IMG/VR virus record: IMGVR_UViG_3300021197_000228
Coordinates: 1 to 28,400 of that record
Source: a virus
Direction: 5' to 3' (one strand)
DNA length: 28,400 nucleotides
Shown here: positions 1 through 10,127 of the stretch, piece after piece
Layout: each line of letters begins with the position of its first letter
Position numbering within the stretch: position 1 is the stretch's first letter
The notes under the pieces: model-generated
The model's database searches: none
What the model saw: only the letters and a program-made list of their open reading frames with translations
What the model was told of the DNA's origin: nothing
Program-made: the position numbers and the translations under genes

Positions 1-1
1 C

Positions 2-127
2 GCAGGTGCAAAAGCCCTAGATGATTTTATGGCTATGGTACGTAAGAAAGGCACTGGCACTGAGAAACAACAAAAAAACATTAAGGCTGACAAAGTTTTA
101 GCCTCTTTGATGCAAGGTAAGGTGTAG
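2..127 (+). CDS. C-terminal end of an unidentified phage protein (partial)
   Basis: An open frame enters from the left edge and stops at TAG 125-127, giving 41 visible residues. The visible tail is Lys-rich and charged, with many Lys, Gln and Ala, and shows no recognisable motif. It ends 3 nt before the next start and runs in the same direction as the structural genes that follow, so it probably belongs to the same late operon. The start and function lie outside the window. It is too short for the family to be named. Confidence 0.6.
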   Translation, partial: AGAKALDDFMAMVRKKGTGTEKQQKNIKADKVLASLMQGKV

Positions 128-130
128 GTT

Positions 131-1276
131 ATGTCAGAAACTGATTTAGGGGTTAACGATCCCAATAGTACTGTAGGGCAACCCGCAGGAACGTCAGGTA
201 GTTTAGCAGAATGGTCTGGTGAATATGTCACCGACATGCTGGGTAAAACTAGAGCTTTAGCTGACAAGCCTTATAGTGCTTACACAGGCCCACTTACTGC
301 CGGTGCCTCTGGCTTACAGAATCAAGCCTTCGGCGGTTACGGCACACTAGACCCCAACCAACAGACCGGCATTGGTAGTTTCGGTTTCGGTGCTGGGCCG
401 GGTTCTTTTGGTTTTGGTAGTGCAACAGGTCAAGGGTACTCACCGGGGTTTACCGCTGGTTCTGCTGACATGTCCGGTATGCAAGCAGGTAGTTTTACTG
501 GGGATACTGCACAGCAGTATATGAACCCTTACTTACAGGCTGCACTGAACCCCCAGATAGCTGAAGTTCGTAGACAAGAAGCAATCACACAGTCGCAAGA
601 TGCTGGTAGAGCCGCTCAAGCAGGGGCTTTCGGTGGGTCGCGTTCATTTATTATGGATGCTGAAAGAGCGCGTAATACAGGGCAACAGATTGCCGATATT
701 ACTGGGCAAGGCTACGCTCGTGCTTTTGATACCGCACAGCAACAGTTCAATACTGAACAAAATATGCGCCAGCGTATCGCTGAAGTCGGCATAGATCAGT
801 TTAACAAAGAACAAGCTGGCCTACGTACTGACGAAGCTGCTCGTAGAGGACAATTTAATACTGAAGCTGAACGCCTAGCCGCCTTTGATGAAGCAAGAAG
901 GGGGCAGTTTAATGAAGAAGAACGCCGCCAAATGCAGTTCGATGAGTACGGTAGAAATCAGTTCAACGAAGAAGAGCGCCGTAGAATTGACGCGGCAGAA
1001 GCTGATCGTCGTTATGGCCTGTCTGCATTAAGAGATATGAGTGCTGCTGGTGCCGCTGAACGAGATATAGCACAACAAGGTATTACCGCTGACTACTTAC
1101 AGTACCAACAAGAACAGCAGTATCCTTACGAACAACTACAGTTTATGCAGTCAATGCTTGAAGGCTTGCCAGTAGCCGCTAGAACACAATCATATGTTGC
1201 CCCCGGTTCTTTTCAAGAATTATCAGGTGCATCAGGCGGCGTAATGGCGTTGCTAAAAGCCTTGGGTATAGGGTAG
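131..1276 (+). CDS. Probable phage structural protein with five 18-residue helical repeats
   Basis: 381 residues. The first ~130 are rich in Gly, Ser, Thr and Phe (GFGFG-type runs around residues 85-105), which suggests a flexible or beta-rich part. Residues ~130-200 are Ala/Gln/Arg-rich and contain AFGGSR. Residues 205-294 are five consecutive 18-residue units, each beginning QFN, rich in Glu, Arg and Gln, and predicted to be one long amphipathic helix. No enzymatic motif or signal peptide is visible. Its place beside a giant virion-type protein and its composition fit a virion component such as a fibre, adaptor or internal protein. The exact role is inferred and homology was not tested. An AAGG stretch lies upstream of the ATG. 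The next gene starts 10 nt after its stop. Confidence 0.75.
   Translation: MSETDLGVNDPNSTVGQPAGTSGSLAEWSGEYVTDMLGKTRALADKPYSAYTGPLTAGASGLQNQAFGGYGTLDPNQQTGIGSFGFGAGPGSFGFGSATGQGYSPGFTAGSADMSGMQAGSFTGDTAQQYMNPYLQAALNPQIAEVRRQEAITQSQDAGRAAQAGAFGGSRSFIMDAERARNTGQQIADITGQGYARAFDTAQQQFNTEQNMRQRIAEVGIDQFNKEQAGLRTDEAARRGQFNTEAERLAAFDEARRGQFNEEERRQMQFDEYGRNQFNEEERRRIDAAEADRRYGLSALRDMSAAGAAERDIAQQGITADYLQYQQEQQYPYEQLQFMQSMLEGLPVAARTQSYVAPGSFQELSGASGGVMALLKALGIG
743..1012 (+). repeat. Five in-frame 54-bp repeats (18 residues each)
   Basis: Within the 381-residue gene, QFN recurs at residues 205, 223, 241, 259 and 277, exactly 18 residues apart. The following residue pattern is shared (acidic residue after QFN, Arg-rich end). 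The DNA is diverged, so the period is conserved at protein level. Eighteen residues equal five alpha-helical turns at 3.6 residues per turn, so the same face would recur along one helix. Confidence 0.85.
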
Positions 1277-1286
1277 GTAATTAAAA

Positions 1287-3047
1287 ATGTTAAATAATCC
1301 AATCCAGCAAATTGAACGTACTCAAGACGCTTACGCAGGTAATCCAGAAGGGCTACAGAAGCGTGCTAATATGTCAAAAGAACTTATAGATCTTCTGGCT
1401 ATGCAGGCGTTGCAATCAGATCTTGCCGCTCAAAAACGCAATATGGCTATGCAGCAGCAGAGCAACCCTCAAACCGTTAAAGACCAACTAGAAGAAGGTC
1501 TTATGGGTGAGTACCGCCAAAAAGCCGCTAAAGATTTAGGTGTAGGCCCAAGTGAAGGTGATGTAGTTGAACGCGCCGGTATAGCAGGTCAGCAGATGGC
1601 ACGCAATCAGCAGATGGCTCAAGGCCCACAAGGAATGCCGCAAGGCGGTGGTGGCGTAGCAAGTCAAGCTGGCCCAGTTAATTTAGCTGGTGGTGGTATT
1701 GTTTCGTTTAAAAAAGGCTCAGAAGAAGAAGGCGCGGTAGAAGCAGAAGCAGATGCACTAGGCCAGTTTTTATTATCCAACTCAATAGATCCTGAAAAAG
1801 CAGAAAAAATGCGCCAGATCATGGAGAGGATACAAAAACGTAAAGGGGATGTTAGGCTACCGGAAGTAAAAGGTGGTGGAGCAGGACTTGCAGAGTTCCG
1901 TAGAAGCCAAGGATTTGATACAAGCACTGATGACCCTGCTGATGACCCTTCTGCTGGCCCCTCTGCTGGTGGTATAGCAAGTTTACCTCCTTACGCAACG
2001 CCAATAGACCCAATAACAGGCAAACCACAAGATCTAACCCCGTTACCCCCCGGCGGTGGAGTTTTAGCCCCACAAACAAAACCCGGTGGTGGAGTTATGA
2101 TGACTCCCGAAATGATTAAAGAAGTTGAAGCAGAGAAAGCGGCTAAACCCCCTACAGTAGTACCCCCTACAGTAGTACCCCCTGCTGCACCTGCAATAGA
2201 TCCTGATGCGGGTATTAAAGCCGCGCTAGAAAAATCTGCGAACTTAGACCCTATAGAACAAGCAAAGGCTAGATCAGCGGCTGTCAAAGACGATCTTGGT
2301 TTAGCCGAAGGCATTGCTACGTTAGAAGATCGTATGGGGCGTAGAGAAAGAGCATACGAAGAAACATCCGCTTCTGGTATGGATAACTTAATAGACCTAC
2401 TTACGGCAGGTGGTCGTGGTGGTATTACTGGCGTAGGTGCTCGTAGTGGTCAGTTACGAAGAGAAGAAAACGCACGCCGTATGGCCTACGAAGATACTCT
2501 CGACGGTATAGAAGATAAGACTATGACTCTCCGCTCTACCATAGGTGGTAAGGCTGCTACTAGCTACGACAACACCATGAAGACTATGTTGACTATTCAG
2601 CAGGGTGCTCAGAACTCACTACTGACCCTAAGCGCAAACGAACAAAAAGCTATCAGGGAAGAGCGTGCTAATAACTTAGCAGAAGCTAGAAATAGTTTAC
2701 TGAGAGAGCAGGTCATAACGGGTACTTTTGTAGACGCAAGCACTATAGGTAAATACCAAACCGCTGCTTCTGCCGCATTAAAAGTAGCCATAGACTCTGT
2801 AGACGCAGAGTACGCAACTAGAATTTCAAGAGCACAGTCAAAGGTAGACCAAGGCAAAGACGGTGCAGAAGCAGCCTTACAAACCTTAATGTCCGAACGA
2901 GCAGCAGCTTACGAAAATCATCCAAGCTACGCTGTAGCGAAGGCTAACCAAGAGCAAGTGGATAAGTTTGCAAGTCAAGGTGCCGCCGAAAGAAAAACAC
3001 AGCAAGAAAGACTGGAAGCATCGGCAGACTTTAATAAATATATCTAA
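1287..3047 (+). CDS. Probable phage structural protein, Gly/Pro-rich centre and helical C-terminus
   Basis: 586 residues, unrecognised as an enzyme. Residues ~1-110 are Gln/Met-rich and helical. Residues ~110-145 are Gly/Gln-rich and contain AGGGIVSFKKG (134-144), a motif style I associate with structural proteins of uncultured marine phages (recollection only). Residues ~200-310 are Pro/Gly-rich and include a tandem TVVPP pair from a 15-bp duplication near 2147-2176. The last ~270 residues are Ala/Glu/Arg-rich and likely form long helices. The start is the first ATG, 10 nt after the upstream stop, with only a weak AGG-type ribosome site. Context (between a repeat-helix protein and a giant protein) suggests a virion protein. 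Its position in the particle is unknown. Confidence 0.7.
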   Translation: MLNNPIQQIERTQDAYAGNPEGLQKRANMSKELIDLLAMQALQSDLAAQKRNMAMQQQSNPQTVKDQLEEGLMGEYRQKAAKDLGVGPSEGDVVERAGIAGQQMARNQQMAQGPQGMPQGGGGVASQAGPVNLAGGGIVSFKKGSEEEGAVEAEADALGQFLLSNSIDPEKAEKMRQIMERIQKRKGDVRLPEVKGGGAGLAEFRRSQGFDTSTDDPADDPSAGPSAGGIASLPPYATPIDPITGKPQDLTPLPPGGGVLAPQTKPGGGVMMTPEMIKEVEAEKAAKPPTVVPPTVVPPAAPAIDPDAGIKAALEKSANLDPIEQAKARSAAVKDDLGLAEGIATLEDRMGRRERAYEETSASGMDNLIDLLTAGGRGGITGVGARSGQLRREENARRMAYEDTLDGIEDKTMTLRSTIGGKAATSYDNTMKTMLTIQQGAQNSLLTLSANEQKAIREERANNLAEARNSLLREQVITGTFVDASTIGKYQTAASAALKVAIDSVDAEYATRISRAQSKVDQGKDGAEAALQTLMSERAAAYENHPSYAVAKANQEQVDKFASQGAAERKTQQERLEASADFNKYI

Positions 3048-3056
3048 GGGTAAATA

Positions 3057-6000
3057 ATGCCTACATTAGCCGAAGCTAAACGTGCGATAATAAACGCAGA
3101 AACAGCAGGGGACTTTGCAGCCGCTGATCGTATGCGTCGAGTTGTCCAACAATTCGAGGGTGGAGCTACTCCAGAGCCAGTAGGCCCAAGCATGTTGGAA
3201 AGGCAACGGCAAATACAGGCCGAAGGACAAGCTAAGTATGCTGCGGCTAGGGCGGCTTATTCTCCTCCACAAGAAGAAACCGGTATTTTTGAAGACTTTA
3301 CCACAGGCTTTGGTAGGGGCTTCGTAGGTGTAGGTGAGAGTGCTGCACTTGGCCTTGCTGCGTTAGCTGAAGAAGAAACTGAAACTCAGTTACGTGACCG
3401 CATTAAGTCTGTAGCTGACTCGTTTGCTCCTGAAGGTGGTGATCCTGAGTCGTTTACTAGCGGACTAGGTTCGGCGTTCGGCTCTATTGCAGGTATTGCT
3501 CTCCCCGCTGCTGGCGTTGCTGTTGGCGCTGCTCCTTTGGGTGCCTCCGCTGCCCTTGCTTCAGGTCTTGCTACAGGTACTGCCGCTGCATTGGGTGTCG
3601 GTGCCGCTGCTGGTGAAGCGAGTGAACGTGCTCGTGAAGCCGGTGTTAGTGAAGAAGTACGTAGTGCAGCTACCTTACGTGGTGCTCCAATCGGCTTGCT
3701 TGAAGTGCTACCTATGGCACGTTTTGTTAAGAGCATCGACGTACCTATACTATCTAAGTTAGTAGACAAGCTAGGCCCAGAACAAGTAAACACAATTGGC
3801 GAAAAAGTACGTAGTGCTGCATTAACTGGTGGGTACGAAGCTGGGCAAGAAGTAGCTGCTGAAGCTCTACAGAACCTTAACGAACGGCAGTACAACGAAG
3901 CTGTCGAGATATTTGCTGGTGCTGGAGAAGCCGCTACATTCGGTGGTATAGCCGGTGGTATTCTTGACTTGTTCCTTGGTAGACGCGCACGCGACATAAA
4001 ACCAAAAGACCCAGAAACTGTAGATATATCTGAAGATGCTCCATCTGCTTTCGGTGAACTAGACATAGAAGCAGAAGAAGCTGCCCAAGTCGGTGCTCGT
4101 GAACGTGCCAGTGCTGCGCTCCCAGAAGGAGAAGTAGACACAGAAGACATGTTCGCTCTTGAGAAAGAACAAGCAGAAAGAAGACTTGGTACACCAGAAC
4201 CACAAGAAGTAGCTGTAGAAGAAGCAGACGCAGAAGCTATAAAAGCTAGACTATTTGAAGGTCTGGATACCGATTCCTTTGATGGTGTAGCTACTCTACC
4301 TGAAGAACAACAACTACAGTTTGCATTTAGAAGCCAAGATCTAACTAGGGCTGAGAAGAAGGTTCTCGTGGACGCTGCTCGTGGCGTTACCCCTGCTACT
4401 GAAGTATCTGCTAGTCAAACTTCTATGCTTGATCCAGTGCAGGGTGAGATAGATGCAGTGCCTCAAGCTGAAGCCGCGCCAGAAGTTGACGTAGAAGAAG
4501 TACGTGAACGGGTGTTTAAAGGGCTTAGTGAATCTGCCCGTAGCAAGCCGTTAAACGAATTAACTACCAAGCAACAGCAAACAATAGCAAAGAGAGCACA
4601 AGCCTTAGCTCCCGCAGAGCTTACTGCACTTGAAAAAGTACTAGCAGAGGAAGCCGCCGCTCGACCCACCACTGAATCACAAACAACTTTCTTACCAGAC
4701 GTAGGCCCACAGTTACAAGGTTTACCCTCGCCAGAAAGTGAGCCGATTACGGTCACCTCTGAGGGAGAAGCGGCTACTGAACAGCAACGAAGACGCACTG
4801 ACACATTAGCGGAAGTACGACAACAGCAATTAGACGCTGAACAAGCTGCGCGGGATGTAGTCACGGGGGATATGCCCGAAGCCGAAGTACGCCTAGCTAG
4901 AGAACGTGACGCGGTTGCCGAACGAACGCAGCCTGATTTGTTTCCTGCTGAACTTGTTGTAGCAGAAGAAGCCGCTACAGAACCTGAAGTTGTCCCGGCG
5001 ACTGAACCTTTGCGTGTAACATCTCAGACGCTAGACTCTTTAGCAGTTCCGGCGAGCGCACCTATAAGACAAGAAATACCAGAAGGCGCTCTTTTAGATG
5101 ACTCTGCTGTTTCCCCTAGAACTGGGAACCCGTTACCTGTAACTGTGCGAGAGCGGCTGGTTACATACGGCAGAAATAGAGGCTCAAGAGCATTACAAAC
5201 CAATATCGACAATCTGCTGCAAGGAGAGCCTGATGGCGTATCGACCAAGCAACGTGTTCTACCTACCGCAACCAAAAGAAAATCTGACACAGCAAGAGAT
5301 AGAGCAAGCGATGTCGTTGATCTACAAGGCACTGATGGCGGAGCAGTCCGTCCGAATACCGTGGAACCTGTCACACCTGTCACAAGAACAGTGGGAGATG
5401 CTAGACGAAGCACTGGACGAACTGCTGCTAGAGCAAGAGCAGAGTCTGCTCCACTAACTGAAGAAACACGTAAAGATGCCTTAGCTACAGAATTCCTAGA
5501 CCTTGTTGCCCTACCAAAGAAAAATAAGAAGCAAAAGGCTAGGCTGGCAGAGTTAAAATCCCTAGCCCGTAAAGAAGTAAACGCCGTACCCAAGCGTAAG
5601 CGATCCGCCAAGGAAGTAAGAGAAACACCAACAGATACCAAGCCGGTAGAGTCTGAGTCAGAGATAGATGAAGGCGTTGCCAAGCTCATGGGCCGTGTCA
5701 AAGAATATCAGGCAGAAAACGAAGCCAATCAAGCGTTCGCTGACGCTAAAGCCGCTACCGCCCCAGAAAAAGCTAGTTCTCCCAAACGAGAGAAAGGCAT
5801 ACGAACAAAGAAAGACCCAGACAAAGATGCTGAAGTGGCAAAAATAATTGAAGCAACGGGTGCCAGCTTTACAGAAGCTAATAGAATATACGAAAGAGAA
5901 CAACGAAATGCTACAAGAGGTAGGATACAGGAAGGTAATTACGGTACTTCTTTCTACCCGACCCCGACCTTCGGTATGTTTGGAACCGGCGGTAAGCCGC

Positions 6001-9000
6001 AGGAGATTGATACTCCCCTAGAGGCTTCGGTAGTCAGAGCTTTATACACGGGAGATGTTAAGGGTGCGTTAGAGGCGTTAAGTAAAACAACACCTGACAG
6101 ACGCGCACGCCGTGTTGCTAAGAAGTTAATGAAGTACGTTGGTACTACTAAGTTGTTTCTTGTAGACCCCAGTAACGATAACCCAGCCAGTATGACGGCA
6201 GGTGAAGCAGCTAACCTAAGTAAGCTATTCGCTAAAGAAAGAAACGGCGAGTTACCTGCGGGGCTTTATGTGGGTGCTGATAATGCAATACTCTTAAACC
6301 AGAGAACTGGAATTAACGCCTACACATTCCTGCACGAAATGGCTCACGCTGCCACCTTGTTTGAGGTAGAAACCAACCCGCAAAGTGCTACGGTCAAACG
6401 TCTTAACAAACTATATGAAGATGTTAAGGCTACGTATGGGGAATACAAACCTTACGGTACTACTAACCTAGCCGAGTTTGTAGCTGAAGCGTACAGCAAC
6501 CCAGAGTTCCAACGTGACTTAGCTAGAATCAATCCGAAGGGTGGGCCGTTTAGCGCATGGCAAAAATTCCAAGAAATAATTGCTAAGTTCTTCGGATTCG
6601 ACAGGCTCGGTGGTACAGCACAAGCCGAAGCAAACCGCCTCATAGAAGCGATCTTAGCCCCCAGCATAGCGATGCGTGGTCTACCGAATGTGCCTACGTA
6701 CTCCACAGCCGATGGCGTTAAGGAAGTAAATAAGAGGTTAGCTGAAGGTAGTAAGTCAAACCTAACAGAGAAACAGAGTAGAACTTCCATAATACGTGAC
6801 TTCATGGATGTGTTTACTCCCGATCAGAATCCTTACCTAAAAGGTGTTATGCGTAAGACCTTGGGCATACTACCCAACCAACCAGTGTTCGATGACATTG
6901 CGGGTAAGCTAAACATTGAAGGCGCAAACCAGTTGGGTAATGCTATTAAAGAGCAGCGTGACCTACTAACCAAGTCTGAAGATATGGTTAAGAAAGCGTT
7001 AGACCCTATCGTGCGGTGGTCTACTACAGCGTCTGAAAATACAATGAAGGCGTTTAACAACCTTGTGTACTCCAGCACCATCGACGAAGTAGACCCAGAG
7101 TTAACCCTAGACGAAGCCACCAAGAAGTACGGTAAGCAGACTGTAGACGGTACTAGCCAACTAAAGATAGACCGCTATAAGGAGCTACGTAAGGAATACA
7201 ATAGCGGCACTTTAGGTAATGACGGTAGGCAAGCGTATAAGAACTTACGCAAGATATACGCAGACATTTCTAAAGACATGGTTGCTTCTTTAGAAGGTAG
7301 GATTGATGGCCTAAATGTAGATGAAGGTGTAAAGACTAGCCTTAAAAATCAAATGCTGGCTAGAATGCTGGCTGCATCGAACGTAGAGCCGTACTTCCCA
7401 CTAACACGTAATGGTAAATACTGGTTGGCTGTACGAAATCCAAAGGACGTAGAGAACCCTGCCTATATTACGTACGAGTCTCTAAAAGAACGTGGCCTCG
7501 CCAAAAAAGAATTTGAGGGCATGGGTTACAAAACTGAAGTCTATGACCCTGCTACACTTAGAAATTCCATGCAGAAGGATGCACCGTCAAGTGCGTTCAT
7601 GGGACAAATACTGAGTATATTAAAAGACAAGAACATACCCGCAGCCACGCAAGAACAGATTGCACAGTTATACATTGAATCAATGCCAGAGACGGCTTTC
7701 TCCAAGTCACTGATTCGCCGTAAGAAATCTTTGGGTTACGACACGGATGCCATCGAAGCTGCTAGAAGTAAAGCATACGACATGGCTCGGCAGGCGGCTA
7801 GGCTACGTGGTAGTAACAAGATAGACGCACTTGCTAAAGCCGTGGAAGAAAGTTTCTACGCCAAAGAAAAAATAGTTACTGTAGAGAAAGATAAGAAAGG
7901 TAACGAAAAAGAAGTAGTGAAAGACGGTGAGTTCCTACGTAGCGACCTACAAAATGACCGTGCAAGAGCCGTTTTAGAAGAAATGCTAGACCGTGCACAG
8001 TTCGCTGTTAGCCCTCCAGCAGATGGGATAGCTCAGTTTGCAAACCGAAATGCGTTCATATGGACTATAGGCTTCAACGCTTCGTCTGCACTGGTCAACC
8101 TGTCTCAGATACCGTTGTTTGCGTACCCTATGCTTTCAGGTGAGTACGGATACAAAGAAACTTTCGACGCTATAAGTGCTTCAACTAAGTTGTTTACTGG
8201 TTCTAATGTACGTCACGCTAAGTCAGACCTGTACGGTAACGATGTGCACTCCAAGAAGCTAACGGACAAGTACACCATACCTTCACTGGACAATTACTTT
8301 ACCTATAAGAAAGTTGAAGGTAAGGGCGGCGAAGACGTTTATCAGTATTCAATACGAACTGACCTAAACCTTGATGATAAGAAGGCAGACGAGTTAAAGC
8401 TGATACTACCTATGGTGCAACTTGCGGCTAAACGCGGAGAGCTAAACACTTCCTTCTTAGCGGAGACATTAAGCGTAGATAACTCAGGCCGTGCGCTGAC
8501 AAATTTTGATAAAGTTACTAACCTATCTGCGTTAATGTTTCACAGCGCGGAAGTTATGAACCGCCAAGTCACCATGATTGCAGCGTACAAGTTGGAACTA
8601 AGCAAGCTGACCAACGGCAAGCTAGAGGACGCTACAGCACTACAGCAACAACAAGCGGCAGAAACAGCCCTACACAGAACACAGCAGATTAACGGTGGTG
8701 CCACGCTAGAAACTGGCCCACGCTACGCACGCGAAGGTCTTGGTCGAGTAGCTCTTATGTACAAGGGCTATGGCATTCAAATGTACTACACAATGCTAAA
8801 GACCGGTAAGCAAGCTGTGGATAACATGTTCCCCGGAGACAACGCTGAAAGTAGAGAGCTACGTAACCAAGCATTCAAACAGCTTGCAGGTATACATCTG
8901 TCAGCCGTGTTCTTTGCGGGAATACAAGGCGTACCTTTATACGGTGCGGTATCTCTGCTCTACGACATGTTCCAAGAAGAGTATGAAGAAGACGCAGATG

Positions 9001-9716
9001 AGGCACTACGAAGCTACCTAGATAACGATGCGTTGTTCAAGGGCGTTATATCTGAAGCTACTGGGCTTGATGTGTCGCAACGGGTTAAATTAACTGACCT
9101 GTTGGTTGAGGCTGACAAGTTTAACAGTGACCCATCTCCCGAAGAGACAATTGGACACTACTTCGGTGGCCCTGCATGGAGCGTAACCTCCAGAGCAATA
9201 GAAGGGTTCAATGAGATAATGGATGGTGAGGTTGAGCGAGGTATGGAGTCTATGATGCCGGGTGCTATACGTAACGGCTATAAAGCTCTTATACGATACC
9301 CCAGAGACGAAGGTATTCTTACTCGGCGTGGAGACGTTATCTATGACGACCTTACCAGCGGCGACATAATTACTCAGCTATTAGGGTTCCCACCCACCGA
9401 ATATACTCGTGCGATAGGGGAAACTTCTGCGGCTAAGGGTATGGAAGATGCCGCTAGAAGCAAGCGTAGTAAGTTACTGAAGCGTTACTACATAGCTATG
9501 AGATTCGGTGACTTCGATGAGGCTGACCTAGTGCGAGATCAAATGGATGAGTTTAACGAGGAAGAGATCACGTACATAGATCCCAAGCTAGTTATAACCC
9601 CAGATACTATAGAGAGATCTATGCGTAGGCACTTAACCACCGAAACTAAGATGCACAATGGTGTGCTGTTATCTCCTTACATGAAGGCGGCGGTAGATGA
9701 CGTAGGGTTCTTATAA
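3057..9716 (+). CDS. Giant 2219-residue virion-type protein with an HExxH metallopeptidase domain (polyvalent-protein-like)
   Basis: The N-terminus is a short charged helical hairpin (GDF at 18-20). Residues ~139-185 are an Ala/Gly-rich hydrophobic stretch that could enter a membrane. Residues ~300-980 are highly charged, Glu/Ala/Arg-rich and probably disordered. A zinc-peptidase motif HEMAH lies at 1093-1097, followed by an AEFVAEAYSNPEF segment with Glu1140 and Glu1144 as possible third ligands. The C-terminal ~900 residues are more globular, with hydrophobic segments near 1666-1692 and 1944-1972. A giant multi-domain protein with this kind of peptidase matches the 'large polyvalent protein' theme of phages, thought to be packaged and delivered into the host with the DNA. 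It could also act as an internal ejection or lysozyme-like core protein. SD AGGG lies 6-7 nt before the ATG. It is the last rightward gene, and convergent genes begin after 9896. Confidence 0.8.
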   Translation: MPTLAEAKRAIINAETAGDFAAADRMRRVVQQFEGGATPEPVGPSMLERQRQIQAEGQAKYAAARAAYSPPQEETGIFEDFTTGFGRGFVGVGESAALGLAALAEEETETQLRDRIKSVADSFAPEGGDPESFTSGLGSAFGSIAGIALPAAGVAVGAAPLGASAALASGLATGTAAALGVGAAAGEASERAREAGVSEEVRSAATLRGAPIGLLEVLPMARFVKSIDVPILSKLVDKLGPEQVNTIGEKVRSAALTGGYEAGQEVAAEALQNLNERQYNEAVEIFAGAGEAATFGGIAGGILDLFLGRRARDIKPKDPETVDISEDAPSAFGELDIEAEEAAQVGARERASAALPEGEVDTEDMFALEKEQAERRLGTPEPQEVAVEEADAEAIKARLFEGLDTDSFDGVATLPEEQQLQFAFRSQDLTRAEKKVLVDAARGVTPATEVSASQTSMLDPVQGEIDAVPQAEAAPEVDVEEVRERVFKGLSESARSKPLNELTTKQQQTIAKRAQALAPAELTALEKVLAEEAAARPTTESQTTFLPDVGPQLQGLPSPESEPITVTSEGEAATEQQRRRTDTLAEVRQQQLDAEQAARDVVTGDMPEAEVRLARERDAVAERTQPDLFPAELVVAEEAATEPEVVPATEPLRVTSQTLDSLAVPASAPIRQEIPEGALLDDSAVSPRTGNPLPVTVRERLVTYGRNRGSRALQTNIDNLLQGEPDGVSTKQRVLPTATKRKSDTARDRASDVVDLQGTDGGAVRPNTVEPVTPVTRTVGDARRSTGRTAARARAESAPLTEETRKDALATEFLDLVALPKKNKKQKARLAELKSLARKEVNAVPKRKRSAKEVRETPTDTKPVESESEIDEGVAKLMGRVKEYQAENEANQAFADAKAATAPEKASSPKREKGIRTKKDPDKDAEVAKIIEATGASFTEANRIYEREQRNATRGRIQEGNYGTSFYPTPTFGMFGTGGKPQEIDTPLEASVVRALYTGDVKGALEALSKTTPDRRARRVAKKLMKYVGTTKLFLVDPSNDNPASMTAGEAANLSKLFAKERNGELPAGLYVGADNAILLNQRTGINAYTFLHEMAHAATLFEVETNPQSATVKRLNKLYEDVKATYGEYKPYGTTNLAEFVAEAYSNPEFQRDLARINPKGGPFSAWQKFQEIIAKFFGFDRLGGTAQAEANRLIEAILAPSIAMRGLPNVPTYSTADGVKEVNKRLAEGSKSNLTEKQSRTSIIRDFMDVFTPDQNPYLKGVMRKTLGILPNQPVFDDIAGKLNIEGANQLGNAIKEQRDLLTKSEDMVKKALDPIVRWSTTASENTMKAFNNLVYSSTIDEVDPELTLDEATKKYGKQTVDGTSQLKIDRYKELRKEYNSGTLGNDGRQAYKNLRKIYADISKDMVASLEGRIDGLNVDEGVKTSLKNQMLARMLAASNVEPYFPLTRNGKYWLAVRNPKDVENPAYITYESLKERGLAKKEFEGMGYKTEVYDPATLRNSMQKDAPSSAFMGQILSILKDKNIPAATQEQIAQLYIESMPETAFSKSLIRRKKSLGYDTDAIEAARSKAYDMARQAARLRGSNKIDALAKAVEESFYAKEKIVTVEKDKKGNEKEVVKDGEFLRSDLQNDRARAVLEEMLDRAQFAVSPPADGIAQFANRNAFIWTIGFNASSALVNLSQIPLFAYPMLSGEYGYKETFDAISASTKLFTGSNVRHAKSDLYGNDVHSKKLTDKYTIPSLDNYFTYKKVEGKGGEDVYQYSIRTDLNLDDKKADELKLILPMVQLAAKRGELNTSFLAETLSVDNSGRALTNFDKVTNLSALMFHSAEVMNRQVTMIAAYKLELSKLTNGKLEDATALQQQQAAETALHRTQQINGGATLETGPRYAREGLGRVALMYKGYGIQMYYTMLKTGKQAVDNMFPGDNAESRELRNQAFKQLAGIHLSAVFFAGIQGVPLYGAVSLLYDMFQEEYEEDADEALRSYLDNDALFKGVISEATGLDVSQRVKLTDLLVEADKFNSDPSPEETIGHYFGGPAWSVTSRAIEGFNEIMDGEVERGMESMMPGAIRNGYKALIRYPRDEGILTRRGDVIYDDLTSGDIITQLLGFPPTEYTRAIGETSAAKGMEDAARSKRSKLLKRYYIAMRFGDFDEADLVRDQMDEFNEEEITYIDPKLVITPDTIERSMRRHLTTETKMHNGVLLSPYMKAAVDDVGFL

Positions 9717-9759
9717 AAGAAACCCCCTACCGCATACGAGGGGACGCTACGGTAGGGGG
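9714..9759 (-). terminator. Intrinsic terminator for the leftward transcripts
   Basis: A perfect 10-bp GC-rich inverted repeat (arms 9723-9732 and 9750-9759, 17-nt loop) is followed in the leftward direction by a U-rich tail, UUUCUUUUAU. In the rightward direction there is no U-run after the stem, so it should mainly stop transcripts of the minus-strand operon before they enter the structural genes. It touches the stop codon of the giant gene. Confidence 0.65.
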
Positions 9760-9793
9760 CGAAGGCAGATAAGACTTCACTGGGAGGAGACCG

Positions 9794-9862
9794 ATGACCT
9801 TATCTCAGCGGATAGTACCATACCGCCCTATGTTGTCCAATAAGTTTCATAGAGTTCCATAA
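9794..9862 (+). CDS. Possible 22-residue peptide ORF in the convergent gap
   Basis: ATG at 9794 is preceded by GGGAGGAGA with a short 4-nt spacing, and the frame closes at TAA 9860-9862. The peptide is basic, with several Arg, Lys and His. A 7-bp inverted repeat (AGATAAG/CTTATCT) flanks the ribosome site. The good SD is the only support. A 22-codon frame can easily occur by chance, and nothing identifies a function. Confidence 0.2.
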   Translation: MTLSQRIVPYRPMLSNKFHRVP

Positions 9863-9900
9863 ACGCTCATAAACGCCCATAAACGCCCATAAACGCTCAT
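9841..9900. repeat. 10-bp phased tandem repeats in the convergent intergenic region
   Basis: Four exact or near-exact units of AAACGCYCAT occupy 9861-9900. The preceding 20 bp continue the phase, so CAT ends at 9850, 9860, 9870, 9880, 9890 and 9900. The AAA runs of the four clear units are also 10 bp apart, one helical turn. The stop codon of the last leftward gene (9897-9899) lies in the final unit. Possible roles are a protein-binding array, a bent DNA site, an iteron-like origin or a recombinase arm-site array. The sequence alone does not decide. Confidence 0.85.
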
Positions 9901-10127
9901 AAAATACGCCACACACGTACCCCCAAATAAGGTGTTTCAACTACTGTCCTTACCTCAATATCCCAACCCATACCGGCTACACATATCTTCTTAACCTGCT
10001 GTATAGCCTCGGTTGTATTGACGCAGGGGATGAATATAGAACTACCCACCACCATAGCGCCCCAATCCACAACGATACGTAGCCCATCTGGGTTTATATC
10101 GTGCAGCTTGAGTACGGTATCATTCAT
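9897..10127 (-). CDS. Small conserved-looking phage protein, last gene of the leftward block
   Basis: 76 residues, mixed alpha/beta, no membrane segment. It ends in RVWRI, preceded by a Gly-Trp-Asp-Ile segment and a VRT strand. This pattern (helix, G-x-x-I-x-x-R strand, then an R-[IV]-W turn) is also present in the 88-residue product at 21135-21401, so the two may belong to one small phage family (DUF7303-like by recollection). Function is unknown. It overlaps the upstream gene by 8 nt, implying translational coupling. The nearest SD-like AGGA is too far from the ATG to be convincing. Confidence 0.65.
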   Translation of the reverse strand: MNDTVLKLHDINPDGLRIVVDWGAMVVGSSIFIPCVNTTEAIQQVKKICVAGMGWDIEVRTVVETPYLGVRVWRIL